Source of the DNA: an uncultured Eubacteriaceae bacterium
Lineage (GTDB): Bacteria; Bacillota; Clostridia; Peptostreptococcales; Anaerovoracaceae
Reading direction: 5' to 3'
Assembly: GCA_903789635.1 (NCBI GenBank)
Contig: CAIFEY010000009.1
Location: 1 to 64,000 of the forward strand
Length of the DNA stretch: 64,000 bases
This document shows, one piece after another, positions 42,428 to 50,007 of the stretch; the stretch's first letter is position 1, and every line of letters begins with the position of its first letter. The notes under the pieces are model-generated. The model ran no database searches, was not told the origin of the DNA, and was given only the letters and a program-made list of their open reading frames with translations. The position numbers and the translations under genes were made by a program.

Positions 42428-43390
42428 ATGATTCAGGACATTCAGCCGAAAGTGATGCACAACGAGTTTCAGCAGGGGGAAGCGGCCGCGCCGGATCCGG
42501 GCAGCATCGTATTCATGTTCCGCGGTCCGGAGATGTACTGCCGTGCACAGGAGGACGGGACGCTCGAATTCCCGACCGCCGCGATGCTGACGGAAGGCGC
42601 GGGGCAGTGTGCTGACGGCAGGGATGCAGAGGGAGCCGAAGCAGCTGACGTTGACACTGCGGATATTGCGGACATTGCGGACAGAGCTGCGGATTCCCTG
42701 CGCTCCCTGATCTATCTCTTTAGGATTGATGGACAGAAGTTCTTTCTGCTCCTTGGAGAATCCCCGACAGATCTGATGGAGCATATGGAGAAAAACTCAG
42801 GAGGCAGGGGCTTCGGCTGGGAGAGCACCCGCCTGCTCCGAAAGATCCGGCCGAAGGACCTCTGCTTCGCCGGTACGACGGCGTACCACCTCTACGTCTG
42901 GTACCGCGACAACCGCTTCTGCGGCCGCTGCGGCGTCCCAACCAGGTTCAAGAAGGACGAGCGCGCCCTCGTCTGCCCTAAATGCGGGAACACGATTTAC
43001 CCGAAGATCGCGCCGGCCGTCATCGTCGGCGTCATGAACCGCGCTCACGACAAGCTGCTCGTGACCCGCTACGCCCACCGCGCATACCGCGGTGACGCGC
43101 TGATTGCAGGCTTCTGCGAGATCGGCGAGACGGCGGAGGGGACCGTGCGCCGCGAGGTCCTGGAGGAGGCCGGCATCCACGTCGATCACATCACCTACTA
43201 CAAGAGCCAGCCGTGGGGCTTCGACTCCAACCTGCTCCTCGGCTTCTTCGCGGAGGCGGACGACAGCGAACCGATCCACATGGACGACGGCGAGCTCGCC
43301 CAGGCAGTATGGGTCGACAAAGACGAACTGTCCAGGGACGCCGGCCTGTCGCTGACGGCGGAGATGATGGAATACTTCAGAGAAAATTAA
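42428..43390 (+). CDS. nudC: NADH pyrophosphatase (NudC-type Nudix hydrolase)
   Basis: 320 aa. NudC cleaves NAD(H) to NMN(H) and AMP and removes NAD caps from RNA. A zinc ribbon CGRCG…CPKCG (about 160-182) is followed by the Nudix box GFCEIGETAEGTVRREVLEEAGI (G-5-E-7-REVLEEAG, about 222-244). The NADH-type SQPWGFDSNLL lies just after it. The N-terminal domain carries an acidic insertion of short Asp-Ile-Ala-type repeats (about 60-95) not usual for the family. The start follows GGGGAGAACGCAGGAG. It is probably the third gene of the NA37-nnrE-nudC unit. Confidence 0.93.
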   Translation: MIQDIQPKVMHNEFQQGEAAAPDPGSIVFMFRGPEMYCRAQEDGTLEFPTAAMLTEGAGQCADGRDAEGAEAADVDTADIADIADRAADSLRSLIYLFRIDGQKFFLLLGESPTDLMEHMEKNSGGRGFGWESTRLLRKIRPKDLCFAGTTAYHLYVWYRDNRFCGRCGVPTRFKKDERALVCPKCGNTIYPKIAPAVIVGVMNRAHDKLLVTRYAHRAYRGDALIAGFCEIGETAEGTVRREVLEEAGIHVDHITYYKSQPWGFDSNLLLGFFAEADDSEPIHMDDGELAQAVWVDKDELSRDAGLSLTAEMMEYFREN

Positions 43391-43416
43391 TAACTCTGTA
43401 AAACATCTGTTTCGAA

Positions 43417-43446
43417 TTGAAGTGCATGACAGAATAATGGTATAAT
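43417..43446 (+). promoter_or_regulatory. Promoter of the SPFH gene
   Basis: TTGAAG (43417-43422), 18-bp spacer, TATAAT (43441-43446) with TGG before it, the same elements and spacing as the pyrH promoter at 13645. Confidence 0.75.
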
Positions 43447-43526
43447 AAGACCATAACGAAATAAACCAGGGCGGGGGCCTGACCTGCGCCTTGCTTTTCT
43501 GATCAAAGACGCGAAAGGAGCAGAGT

Positions 43527-44600
43527 ATGTATTATCTAGCCAGCATCATAAAGTGGGTGATCGTCCTCGCGATTATCGTCCTGCTGATCGCTGCCAATGT
43601 GCGGATCGTCCCGCAGTCACACGCCTACGTCACGGAGTTCTTCGGAAAGTTCAAGGCCGTCTGGACGGCGGGTCTGCACATCAAGATCCCGTTCTTCGAG
43701 CGGATTGCGAAGAAGATCTCGCTGAAGGAGCAGGTGCTGGACTTCCCGCCGCAGCCGGTCATCACGAGGGACAACGTCACGATGATGATCGACTCTGTCG
43801 TGTTCATGAAGGTTTTTGACCCTAAGCTGTACACGTACGGCGTCGAGAACCCGATCGCCGGACTGCAGAACCTGTCCGCGACGACGCTGAGAAACATCAT
43901 CGGAGACATGGAACTCGACCAGACGCTGACCAGCCGCGACGAGATCAACCGCCGCATGGAGCAGATCCTGGACGAGGCGACGGACCCTTGGGGCATCAAG
44001 GTCTCCCGAGTCGAGATCAAGAATATCCAGCCGCCTAAGGCGATTGAAGAGGTCATGACCAAGCAGATGCGTGCGGAGCGTGAGCGCCGTCAGACGGTCC
44101 TGGAGGCACAGGCGCACCAGGAAGCCGTCGTCAGCCGTGCAGAGGGTGACAAGAAGGCGAAGATCCTCAGTGCCGAGGCGGAGAGAGACGCGCAGATCGC
44201 ACTGGCAGAAGGACACGCTCGCTCGATCAAGATGGTCTACGAGGCGGAGGCGGAAGGACTTCAGGCGCTGAAGAACGCCAACGTGAGTGAGACCGTCCTG
44301 AGGCTGAAGGGGCTCGAAGCGCTGAAGGACGTCTCCGACGGCCGTGCGACCAAGATCTTCATGCCGTCCGACATCACACAGCTCGTCTCGACCTTAGGCG
44401 TCGCGGCGGAGTCGATGGGCATCGGCAATTCCACGCCGGTCGACGATTCTCCTAAGCCGCAGCCGACGGCACCGGCGGACCCATGCATCACGCCGGAAAC
44501 CGGCAAGGGCGGCGTCGACGCTGCGGCGACAACCCGCAGGATCATCACCGACGTCGAGCGCAAGAACGAGGAAGGCAACGACGACTACGGGCTCGACTAG
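43527..44600 (+). CDS. SPFH/Band 7 (stomatin-like) membrane protein
   Basis: 357 aa. One N-terminal membrane helix (about residues 7-24) is followed by the SPFH domain: VPQSHAYVTEFFGKF, 'IPFFERI', 'QVLDFPPQPVITRDNV' and 'RRMEQILDEATDPWGIKVSRVEIK'. A long Ala/Glu/Arg coiled coil follows (about 180-260). The C-terminus is a Pro-rich, polar tail. This is the QmcA/HflK-like type that forms large membrane microdomain assemblies and can modulate proteases. No NfeD partner is adjacent. It has its own promoter at 43417 and terminator at 44776; the ribosome site is GAAAGGAG. Confidence 0.93.
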   Translation: MYYLASIIKWVIVLAIIVLLIAANVRIVPQSHAYVTEFFGKFKAVWTAGLHIKIPFFERIAKKISLKEQVLDFPPQPVITRDNVTMMIDSVVFMKVFDPKLYTYGVENPIAGLQNLSATTLRNIIGDMELDQTLTSRDEINRRMEQILDEATDPWGIKVSRVEIKNIQPPKAIEEVMTKQMRAERERRQTVLEAQAHQEAVVSRAEGDKKAKILSAEAERDAQIALAEGHARSIKMVYEAEAEGLQALKNANVSETVLRLKGLEALKDVSDGRATKIFMPSDITQLVSTLGVAAESMGIGNSTPVDDSPKPQPTAPADPCITPETGKGGVDAAATTRRIITDVERKNEEGNDDYGLD

Positions 44601-44997
44601 AGTGCCCGTCTGAATTTTGTCGAAATCGTTTATCCAGCATTCACGCAGTGTTCATGTTCATTCGCGGCATCGCCACATTCCTTTGGTATAGTAATAACTG
44701 TCAAAGGGAAGTGCCGATCCCGATGGCGAGTGAATAAAATCATAAACTCTCTTTTTCATGAAACATTGCAAGAAAAGAAGCTGTGGAAAATGCCTGTTCA
44801 TTTTTCGCAGCTTCTTTTTTTTCGCGTTTTTACAATTCGGGGACAAGCGGATAAGATGTAATTGAACGTTTCGGGAGGGAGCCCAGAACCGGTCGGAACC
44901 GAAATAGCCTAAGTGAAGCACAGAAACAGGCATTGAAATAATTGAAATAAACATAGAAACAGATACAGACAAGCACAGAAATGAGGAGCATAAGCAT
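44601..44997. other. Intergenic region after the SPFH gene
   Basis: 397 bp. It holds the ATTTTGTC octamer at 44614-44621, a TGGTATAGTAATAAC motif near 44674 that may be a -10, the intrinsic terminator 44776-44822, and an A-rich leader with repeated ACAGA/GAAATA triplets before the dehydrogenase gene. No small gene is supported. Confidence 0.45.
44776..44822 (+). terminator. Intrinsic terminator with the GAAAATG…CATTTTTC core (copy 2)
   Basis: AGAAGCTGTGGAAAATG pairs with CATTTTTCGCAGCTTCT (G-U pairs at two positions), then at least seven T. Confidence 0.9.
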
Positions 44998-45957
44998 ATG
45001 AAGGCAGCTGTAATTGAGGAAGCCGGGGGTCCGGAAAAACTGGAAATCAGAGACGTCGCCGTCCCGAAGGTGAAGGAGGGATGGAGCCTGATCCGGGTGA
45101 TTGGACGAGGCATCAATCACTCCGAGATTTTTACGAGGAAGGGTCTGTCGCCGTCTGTGCAGTTCCCGAGGATCCTCGGGATCGAATGCGTGGGCGTCGT
45201 GGCGGAAACGAGCGATGCGCAGGAACTTCCCGTCGGGACCAAGGTGATCTCGATCATGGGGGAGATGGGAAGAGCGTTCGACGGAAGTTATGCGGAATAT
45301 GTGCTGCTTCCCAACGAGCAGATCTACCCGTTCGAGTCGGATTTGCCGTGGGAGGTAATTGCCGCGATACCGGAAACCTTCTATACCGCGTTTGGATCGA
45401 TGAAGAACCTTAAGATTGACGCGGGCGACCAGATTCTGGTCCGCGGCGGAACGAGCGGCGTCGGCGTAGCCTTCCTCAAGCTGGTCAAGGCGGAGTACCC
45501 GGATGCCATGGTTGTCGGGACGACCAGGGATGAAGCCAAGCGGGGACAGCTTCTGGCAGCCGGTTTCGATGAGGTGCTGGTGGAGAAGGACGGGATCCTG
45601 CAGAGTGATCGGACTTTCCGGAAGGCGCTCGAGCTGATCGGACCCGCGACGCTCAAGGACACCAGCAGACACATTGAAGAGGGCGGCATCGTCTGCTCGA
45701 CCGGGCAGCTCGGCGGGAAGTGGTACATGGACGACGACTTTGACCCGATCATGGATCTTCCGAGAAACGGGTATCTGACGAGCTTCTATTCCGGAAACGT
45801 CAGCAAGGAGAGAATTCAGGAAATGATGGATTACGTCGCGCGGTACCACGTCGATGCTGCCCCGGAGAAGGTGTTCCGCCTGGAAGAGATCCGCGAGGCG
45901 CATGAGTATCTGGAGGGCAGCCGCAGCTTTGGCAAGGTCGTGGTGATGAGTGAATAA
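44998..45957 (+). CDS. Zinc-type alcohol dehydrogenase / quinone oxidoreductase family protein
   Basis: 319 aa of the medium-chain dehydrogenase superfamily. The GroES-like N-terminal domain (AAVIEEAGGPEKLEIRDV; INHSEIFTRKG; ILGIECVGVV) is followed by the Rossmann domain with 'ILVRGGTSGVGVAFLKLVKAEYP' for NAD(P)H. The structural-zinc cysteines and catalytic Cys/His pair are lacking, which points to the quinone-oxidoreductase-like branch rather than a true alcohol dehydrogenase. The start follows GAGGAGC. It is transcribed alone. The substrate is unknown. Confidence 0.88.
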   Translation: MKAAVIEEAGGPEKLEIRDVAVPKVKEGWSLIRVIGRGINHSEIFTRKGLSPSVQFPRILGIECVGVVAETSDAQELPVGTKVISIMGEMGRAFDGSYAEYVLLPNEQIYPFESDLPWEVIAAIPETFYTAFGSMKNLKIDAGDQILVRGGTSGVGVAFLKLVKAEYPDAMVVGTTRDEAKRGQLLAAGFDEVLVEKDGILQSDRTFRKALELIGPATLKDTSRHIEEGGIVCSTGQLGGKWYMDDDFDPIMDLPRNGYLTSFYSGNVSKERIQEMMDYVARYHVDAAPEKVFRLEEIREAHEYLEGSRSFGKVVVMSE

Positions 45958-45976
45958 CAAATGCGGTGAAACATGC

Positions 45977-46010
45977 CTGCGCTCTTAGCCCCGATGCCAA
46001 GAGAGCGCAG
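45977..46010 (+). terminator. Hairpin after the dehydrogenase gene
   Basis: CTGCGCTCTT (45977-45986) pairs with AAGA(G)AGCGCAG (45999-46010) with one bulged base. No U-run follows, so termination is uncertain. Confidence 0.45.
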
Positions 46011-46126
46011 ATGATATCGCTGCATGACCAATATCTGAATACAGCGCTAAAATGTCGGAATTTATAGCTGTTATGTTCAGAAATGCTGTGCAATTCCAGC
46101 GTGTGATTGCAACTAATAGAAAACAA

Positions 46127-46164
46127 GGGGCTGTGAAAATGCCAGTGCATTTTTCACAGCCCCC
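46127..46164 (-). terminator. thrS terminator with the GAAAAATG…CATTTTC core (copy 3)
   Basis: GGGGCTGTGAAAATG (46127-46141) and CATTTTTCACAGCCCC (46148-46163/4) form the stem; read on the minus strand it is followed by TTGTTTTC. It lies 65-100 bp after the thrS stop. Confidence 0.82.
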
Positions 46165-46228
46165 TGCTGCATATCAAGGAAGATACTTGTTATCTAGGTA
46201 TCTTGCGTTTTAAGTTTTTTGCCTGCGA

Positions 46229-47998
46229 TTAGAACTCGGTGACGAGGTCCAGGCTGTACTCGGCGTTCTGCTTCTGGCAGACTTCGACGAACTTGTCGAG
46301 AGGAACGTTCTGCACCTGCTGGTTGGAGCCGCGGAGGTTGATGGAGACGGTGTTCTCCTCGGCCTCCTTGCTGCCGACGACCAGGATGTATGGATCCTTG
46401 TAGTTCTTGAAGTGCTTGATCTTCTCGCGCATGTTCTTGTCGGTGTAGTCGGCCTCGACGCGGATGCCGGCTGCCTCGAGGGTCTTGACGACCTTCTTCG
46501 CGTACTCGTTGTGCTCCTGACGGATCGGAACGACCGCAACCTGATACGGGTTGAGCCAGAACGGGAATGCGCCCTTGAAGTTCTCGGTCAGGATGCCGAT
46601 GAAGCGCTCGCAGGATCCGAAGATCGCGCGGTGCAGCATGACTGGCATCTTCTGGACGCCGTCCTCGTCGGTGTATTTACAGTCGAAGTTCAGCGGGAGC
46701 TGGAAGTCGAGCTGGATTGTGCCCATCTGCCACTCTCTGCCGAGCGCGTCGGTCATCTTCAGGTCGATCTTAGGACCGTAGAATGCGCCGTCGCCTTCGT
46801 TGATCTCGTAGTTGCCCTCGCCGTAAACCTTGTCGAGGATGGCCTTCAGGTCTGCCTCGGCGTGGTTCCAGGTCTCGATGTCGCCCATGAAGTCGTCCGG
46901 GCGGGTGGACAGCTCAGCCTTGTAGGACAGGCCGAACGTGCCGTAGATCTGGCTCGCGATGCTCATGATGTCGGCGATCTCGTCGCCGATCTGGTCTTCC
47001 TTCAGCAGGATGTGCGCGTCGTCCTGACGGAACATCTGTACACGGAAGAGTCCGTTCAGCTCGCCGGACTTCTCTCTTCTGTGGATGACGTCCGTCTGGC
47101 TGATTCTGAACGGCAGATCCTTATAGCTCCTGACGTCTCTCTTGTAGACCAGGATCGCGTTCGGGCAGTTCATCGGCTTGCAGGCGAATACGCGGTCTCC
47201 CTCGTTTCCTGCCGGGATGATGAACATGTTCTGCACGTAGTGTCCCCAGTGACCGGAGGTCTCCCAGATCTCCTTGCCGCTGATGACCGGTCCGGAAATC
47301 TCCTGGTAGCCGTGCTCGTCGTGGATGTTTCTCCAGAACGCCATCAGTGCGTTGAAGAGCTTCCAGCCTCTAGGCAGCCAGAACGGCATGCCCGGTGCGC
47401 TAGGATCGAACATGAACAGATCGAGCTGCTTGCCGAGCTTCTTGTGATCGCGCTCCATCGCTTCCTTGATGAGCTTCTTATGCTCCTTCAGGGCCTGCTT
47501 GTCCGGGAATGCGTAGACGTAGATTCTCTGCAGCTGCTCCCTGTTCTCGTCGCCTCTCCAGTAGGAACCGGAGGAGGACTTGATCTCGAACGCGACATTC
47601 AGCAGTTCAGCCGAGTTGTCGACGTGCGGGCCTGCACAGAGATCGACGTAATCGTCGCCGGTATAGTAAATCGTGATCTTCTCGTCTTCCGGAAGATCCT
47701 CGATGAGCTCCGTCTTGAATTTCTGGTCCTTGAAGAGCTCCAGCGCCTCGGCTCTGGTGACCTCTTTTCTGGTCCAGTCTTCCTTTCTCTTCAGGATCTC
47801 ATGCATTTTATCTTCAATCGTCTTGAAGTCGTCGTTCGTGATCGTTCGCGGAAGAACGAAGTCATAATAGAAACCGTCTGCGATCTGCGGTCCGATCGCG
47901 TACTGTACGTTTTCCTTGCCAAAGATCTCGATAACGGCCTTCGCAAGAATGTGCGCCATGGAATGGCGATAAACCTGTAAGAATTGTTCCTTTTCCAT
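46229..47998 (-). CDS. thrS: Threonyl-tRNA synthetase without the TGS domain
   Basis: 589 aa against about 640 for the usual enzyme. The protein begins directly at the editing domain, with the HxxxH site at 12-16 (HSMAH) and CAGPH further on, so the N-terminal TGS domain is absent. The class II core is complete: motif 2 region around 'RISQTDVIHRREKSGELNGLFRVQMFRQDDAHI', a zinc Cys in 'CKPMNCPNAI', and motif 3 'HRAIFGSCERFIGILTE'. The anticodon-binding domain closes the protein ('VAVVPIRQEHNEYAKKV'). It is transcribed leftward from a clear promoter (48044-48072) with a leader of only about 45 nt, too short for a T-box. The start follows GTTAGGGG. Confidence 0.97.
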   Translation of the reverse strand: MEKEQFLQVYRHSMAHILAKAVIEIFGKENVQYAIGPQIADGFYYDFVLPRTITNDDFKTIEDKMHEILKRKEDWTRKEVTRAEALELFKDQKFKTELIEDLPEDEKITIYYTGDDYVDLCAGPHVDNSAELLNVAFEIKSSSGSYWRGDENREQLQRIYVYAFPDKQALKEHKKLIKEAMERDHKKLGKQLDLFMFDPSAPGMPFWLPRGWKLFNALMAFWRNIHDEHGYQEISGPVISGKEIWETSGHWGHYVQNMFIIPAGNEGDRVFACKPMNCPNAILVYKRDVRSYKDLPFRISQTDVIHRREKSGELNGLFRVQMFRQDDAHILLKEDQIGDEIADIMSIASQIYGTFGLSYKAELSTRPDDFMGDIETWNHAEADLKAILDKVYGEGNYEINEGDGAFYGPKIDLKMTDALGREWQMGTIQLDFQLPLNFDCKYTDEDGVQKMPVMLHRAIFGSCERFIGILTENFKGAFPFWLNPYQVAVVPIRQEHNEYAKKVVKTLEAAGIRVEADYTDKNMREKIKHFKNYKDPYILVVGSKEAEENTVSINLRGSNQQVQNVPLDKFVEVCQKQNAEYSLDLVTEF

Positions 47999-48043
47999 AA
48001 GTTAACCCCTAACATTTTGTTGATGTTGTTTCTATAGCTAAAT

Positions 48044-48072
48044 ATTATACGTTACACCCGTTGAAAAGTAAA
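48044..48072 (-). promoter_or_regulatory. thrS promoter
   Basis: On the minus strand TTTACT (48067-48072), 17-bp spacer, TATAAT (48044-48049), about 45 bp before the start codon. Confidence 0.7.
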
Positions 48073-48331
48073 GGGATTGGCCGAATCTTTATCGTGCTTG
48101 GATAATTTTTTGGCTGACGCGGGTGAATTTTAGACAAAATTTAACCGTTCCCACGCACTTCCCGTCCCTGCTGCCCGCGCGGCAAAATTCATCCGTTCAG
48201 CCCCGCAGCCCGCCCTGATGCTCATTCAGAGATGCTCCGTCCGCTCGCTGGCGAATACCGAAGCTTCACCGTCCGCCGCGTAATCCGCCCGCAGACGTTA
48301 ACGCCAGGACGCCGAGCCCAGGAATTCGGAC

Positions 48332-48400
48332 GGCAATTCGGACAGCGGCGGGGCACGGGCGGCGATTCGAGCAGCGGCGAGGCGCGGACGGCGAATACCG
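48332..48400. repeat. 29-bp tandem repeat, about 2.4 copies
   Basis: GGC(A/G)ATTCG(G/A) starts units at 48332 and 48361, with a partial third at 48390. The units share CAGCGGCG(G/A)GGC. GC-rich and noncoding. Confidence 0.7.
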
Positions 48401-48616
48401 CAACGCAGCAGACCGGTCGGTTCTGTGCACCTTGATTTTTGCCGCGGAACACATTAATATGGGATGTACGGCCCGGGGCGGGGTGAACCGCACGGGGGCA
48501 GGAGTGTGCCGAAAGCTGGAGGAAGTGAACCGGAGAGCATGAACCGGTGCAGCCGAAATGAAGGGGTTTCCTCACGCTGACAGGGCATGCAGGAATATAA
48601 TGGAAGGAAAAGTAAA

Positions 48617-49120
48617 TTGTATTACGGGAATATAGAGAATTATGATATTGCAAACGGGCTCGGCGTCCGCGTGACGCTGTTCGTGTCGGGGTGCCGCAAC
48701 CACTGCGAGGGCTGCTTCCAGCCGGAGACGTGGGCGTTCGACTACGGACAGCCGTTCACGGAGGAGACGGAGGCGGAGCTCATGAAGGACCTTAAGCCGG
48801 ACTACATCGCCGGATTCACGTGCCTGGGCGGGGAGCCGTTCGAGCCGGAGAACCAGGAGGTCCTGGTCGGCCTGTTCAGGAGGATCAAGGAGGCGTATCC
48901 GAACAAGACGATCTGGTGCTACACGGGATACCGCTACGGCGAGGACATCGCGGAGGGCGGAAGCAAGTACACCGAGTACACCGACGAGATGCTGAGCTAC
49001 GTGGACGTGCTGGTCGACGGGCGGTTCGAGCTCGAGCAGAAGGACATCACGCTGCACTTCCGCGGCAGCCGCAACCAGCGCGTGCTGGACCCGAAGACGG
49101 GCGAAATTTTAGATGTATAG
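48617..49120 (+). CDS. nrdG: Anaerobic ribonucleotide reductase activating protein (radical SAM)
   Basis: 167 aa from TTG at 48617, nine bases after GGAAGG. This start gives LYYGNIENYDIANG, close to the family N-terminus; an ATG at 48587 is in frame but has a poorer site. The radical-SAM motif CxxxCxxC is CRNHCEGC, preceded by RVTLFVSG. 'GFTCLGGEPFEPEN' is the glycine-rich SAM motif, and the C-terminus has VDVLVDGRFELEQKD. It uses SAM to place the glycyl radical on NrdD. It is encoded 21 kb from nrdD. Confidence 0.95.
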   Translation: MYYGNIENYDIANGLGVRVTLFVSGCRNHCEGCFQPETWAFDYGQPFTEETEAELMKDLKPDYIAGFTCLGGEPFEPENQEVLVGLFRRIKEAYPNKTIWCYTGYRYGEDIAEGGSKYTEYTDEMLSYVDVLVDGRFELEQKDITLHFRGSRNQRVLDPKTGEILDV

Positions 49121-49398
49121 ACAGTAGATAATTCGCTGGCGCGCGTCCGAATGCGGAATCCCGGAAGGCAGCCGCCTGGGAATTTTGGACGAGGAGTAAG
49201 CTTCGTAATGCGCGCCCGAAATCGGCTTTCCGAAACCTGAGGTTTCGAGGTAGCCGCGGATGCCCGGCAGAACGGGTTTTTCGGCGGTGCGGGTTCGGAT
49301 TTTGTCACAAGAGAGACCATAGGCCATCGTATCACGCCGTGGAATGCCCCTGCAGCGCCTGAAAAGGCCGATCCTGCGCAGAAAAGATCTGGCAGGGT

Positions 49399-49427
49399 TT
49401 GACAATGGGTATGAAACGTGCTATTAT
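49399..49427 (+). promoter_or_regulatory. Promoter of the rimP-nusA-infB operon
   Basis: TTGACA (49399-49404), 17-bp spacer, TATTAT (49422-49427). Near-consensus sigma-A promoter, about 70 bp before the rimP start. Confidence 0.88.
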
Positions 49428-49455
49428 TTGAGTGCAAGTAATTATGAGTTATCGC

Positions 49456-49481
49456 AAAGAGTGGGCTTCGGTCCGCTCTTT
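49456..49481 (+). promoter_or_regulatory. Hairpin in the rimP leader
   Basis: AAAGAG(T)GG(G)C-TTCG-G(T)CCGCTCTTT can fold with a UUCG-type tetraloop. It is followed by a T-rich run and the AGGGG ribosome site. Such hairpins are common before rimP in Clostridia; here it may attenuate transcription or tune translation. Confidence 0.6.
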
Positions 49482-49502
49482 CAGTTTTGTTAGGGGTATT
49501 TT

Positions 49503-49991
49503 ATGGCCGGCAGTGGTAAAATCGTAAAGCTGACGGAGGAGCTCCTCCAGGGGTTCCTCGCGGAAAACGGCCTGGCTCTGTATCACACGGAGTTCAGGCG
49601 AGAGGGCAGAGACTGGTATCTGAATGTCTTCATCGACAGGATGCCGGACGAGGACGGACAGGAGCAGTATGTCAGCAGCAATGACTGTGAGTTGGTGAGC
49701 CGCTACTTGAGCGAGCGCCTGGATGAGCTGGATCCGATTCAGCAGAACTATTATCTCCAGGTGAGTTCACCGGGGCTCGACCGTCAGCTGTTCGAACAGA
49801 AGGACTATGACCGCTATGCGGGAAGGCTCGTGGACGTGAGGCTTTACGCCGCTGTGGATGGAAATAAGGAATATCAGGGAACCCTGGTCGGAATGATTGA
49901 CGGGAACGTGGTCATCCGTGATGAAGAGGGAAAGGAAATTGCGTTTCCGCAGGATCAGGTTGTGAAGACTTGTCTGGCGGTCGTTTTCTAA
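49503..49991 (+). CDS. rimP: Ribosome maturation factor RimP
   Basis: 162 aa; assists late 30S subunit assembly. The N-terminal alpha/beta domain carries 'GLALYHTEFRREGRDWYLNVFIDR' and 'YLQVSSPGLDRQL', the latter being the strongly conserved SSPG[L]DRPL-type signature (Gln replaces Pro here). The C-terminal SH3-like domain has 'GRLVDVRLY' and 'GTLVGMIDGNVVI'. It starts at ATG 14 bases after AGGGG and is the first gene of the nusA operon, 16 bp before nusA. Confidence 0.94.
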   Translation: MAGSGKIVKLTEELLQGFLAENGLALYHTEFRREGRDWYLNVFIDRMPDEDGQEQYVSSNDCELVSRYLSERLDELDPIQQNYYLQVSSPGLDRQLFEQKDYDRYAGRLVDVRLYAAVDGNKEYQGTLVGMIDGNVVIRDEEGKEIAFPQDQVVKTCLAVVF

Positions 49992-50007
49992 GGAGGAATA
50001 TAGGAAG

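Larger units (their letters stand above)
47999..48616. other. Divergent region between thrS and nrdG
   Basis: 618 bp. The thrS promoter is on the left. ATTTTGTC is found on the minus strand (48133-48140). A 29-bp tandem repeat lies at 48332-48400. The right side leads to nrdG without a recognisable NrdR box. Frames on the minus strand follow the repeat and are not supported. Confidence 0.45.
49121..49502. other. Intergenic region upstream of rimP
   Basis: 382 bp. It contains a CGAAACCT-GA-GGTTTCG hairpin (about 49229-49246), ATTTTGTC at 49299-49306, the rimP promoter (49399-49427) and the leader hairpin (49456-49481). No gene is seen. Confidence 0.5.

Noticed and set aside
48222-48653. 143-codon minus-strand frame between thrS and nrdG
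   Set aside because: Covers a tandem repeat and overlaps the nrdG start; no ribosome site.
24348-49502. Prophage or integrative element between polC and rimP
   Set aside because: No integrase, transposase, phage or conjugation gene and no flanking direct repeat was seen.
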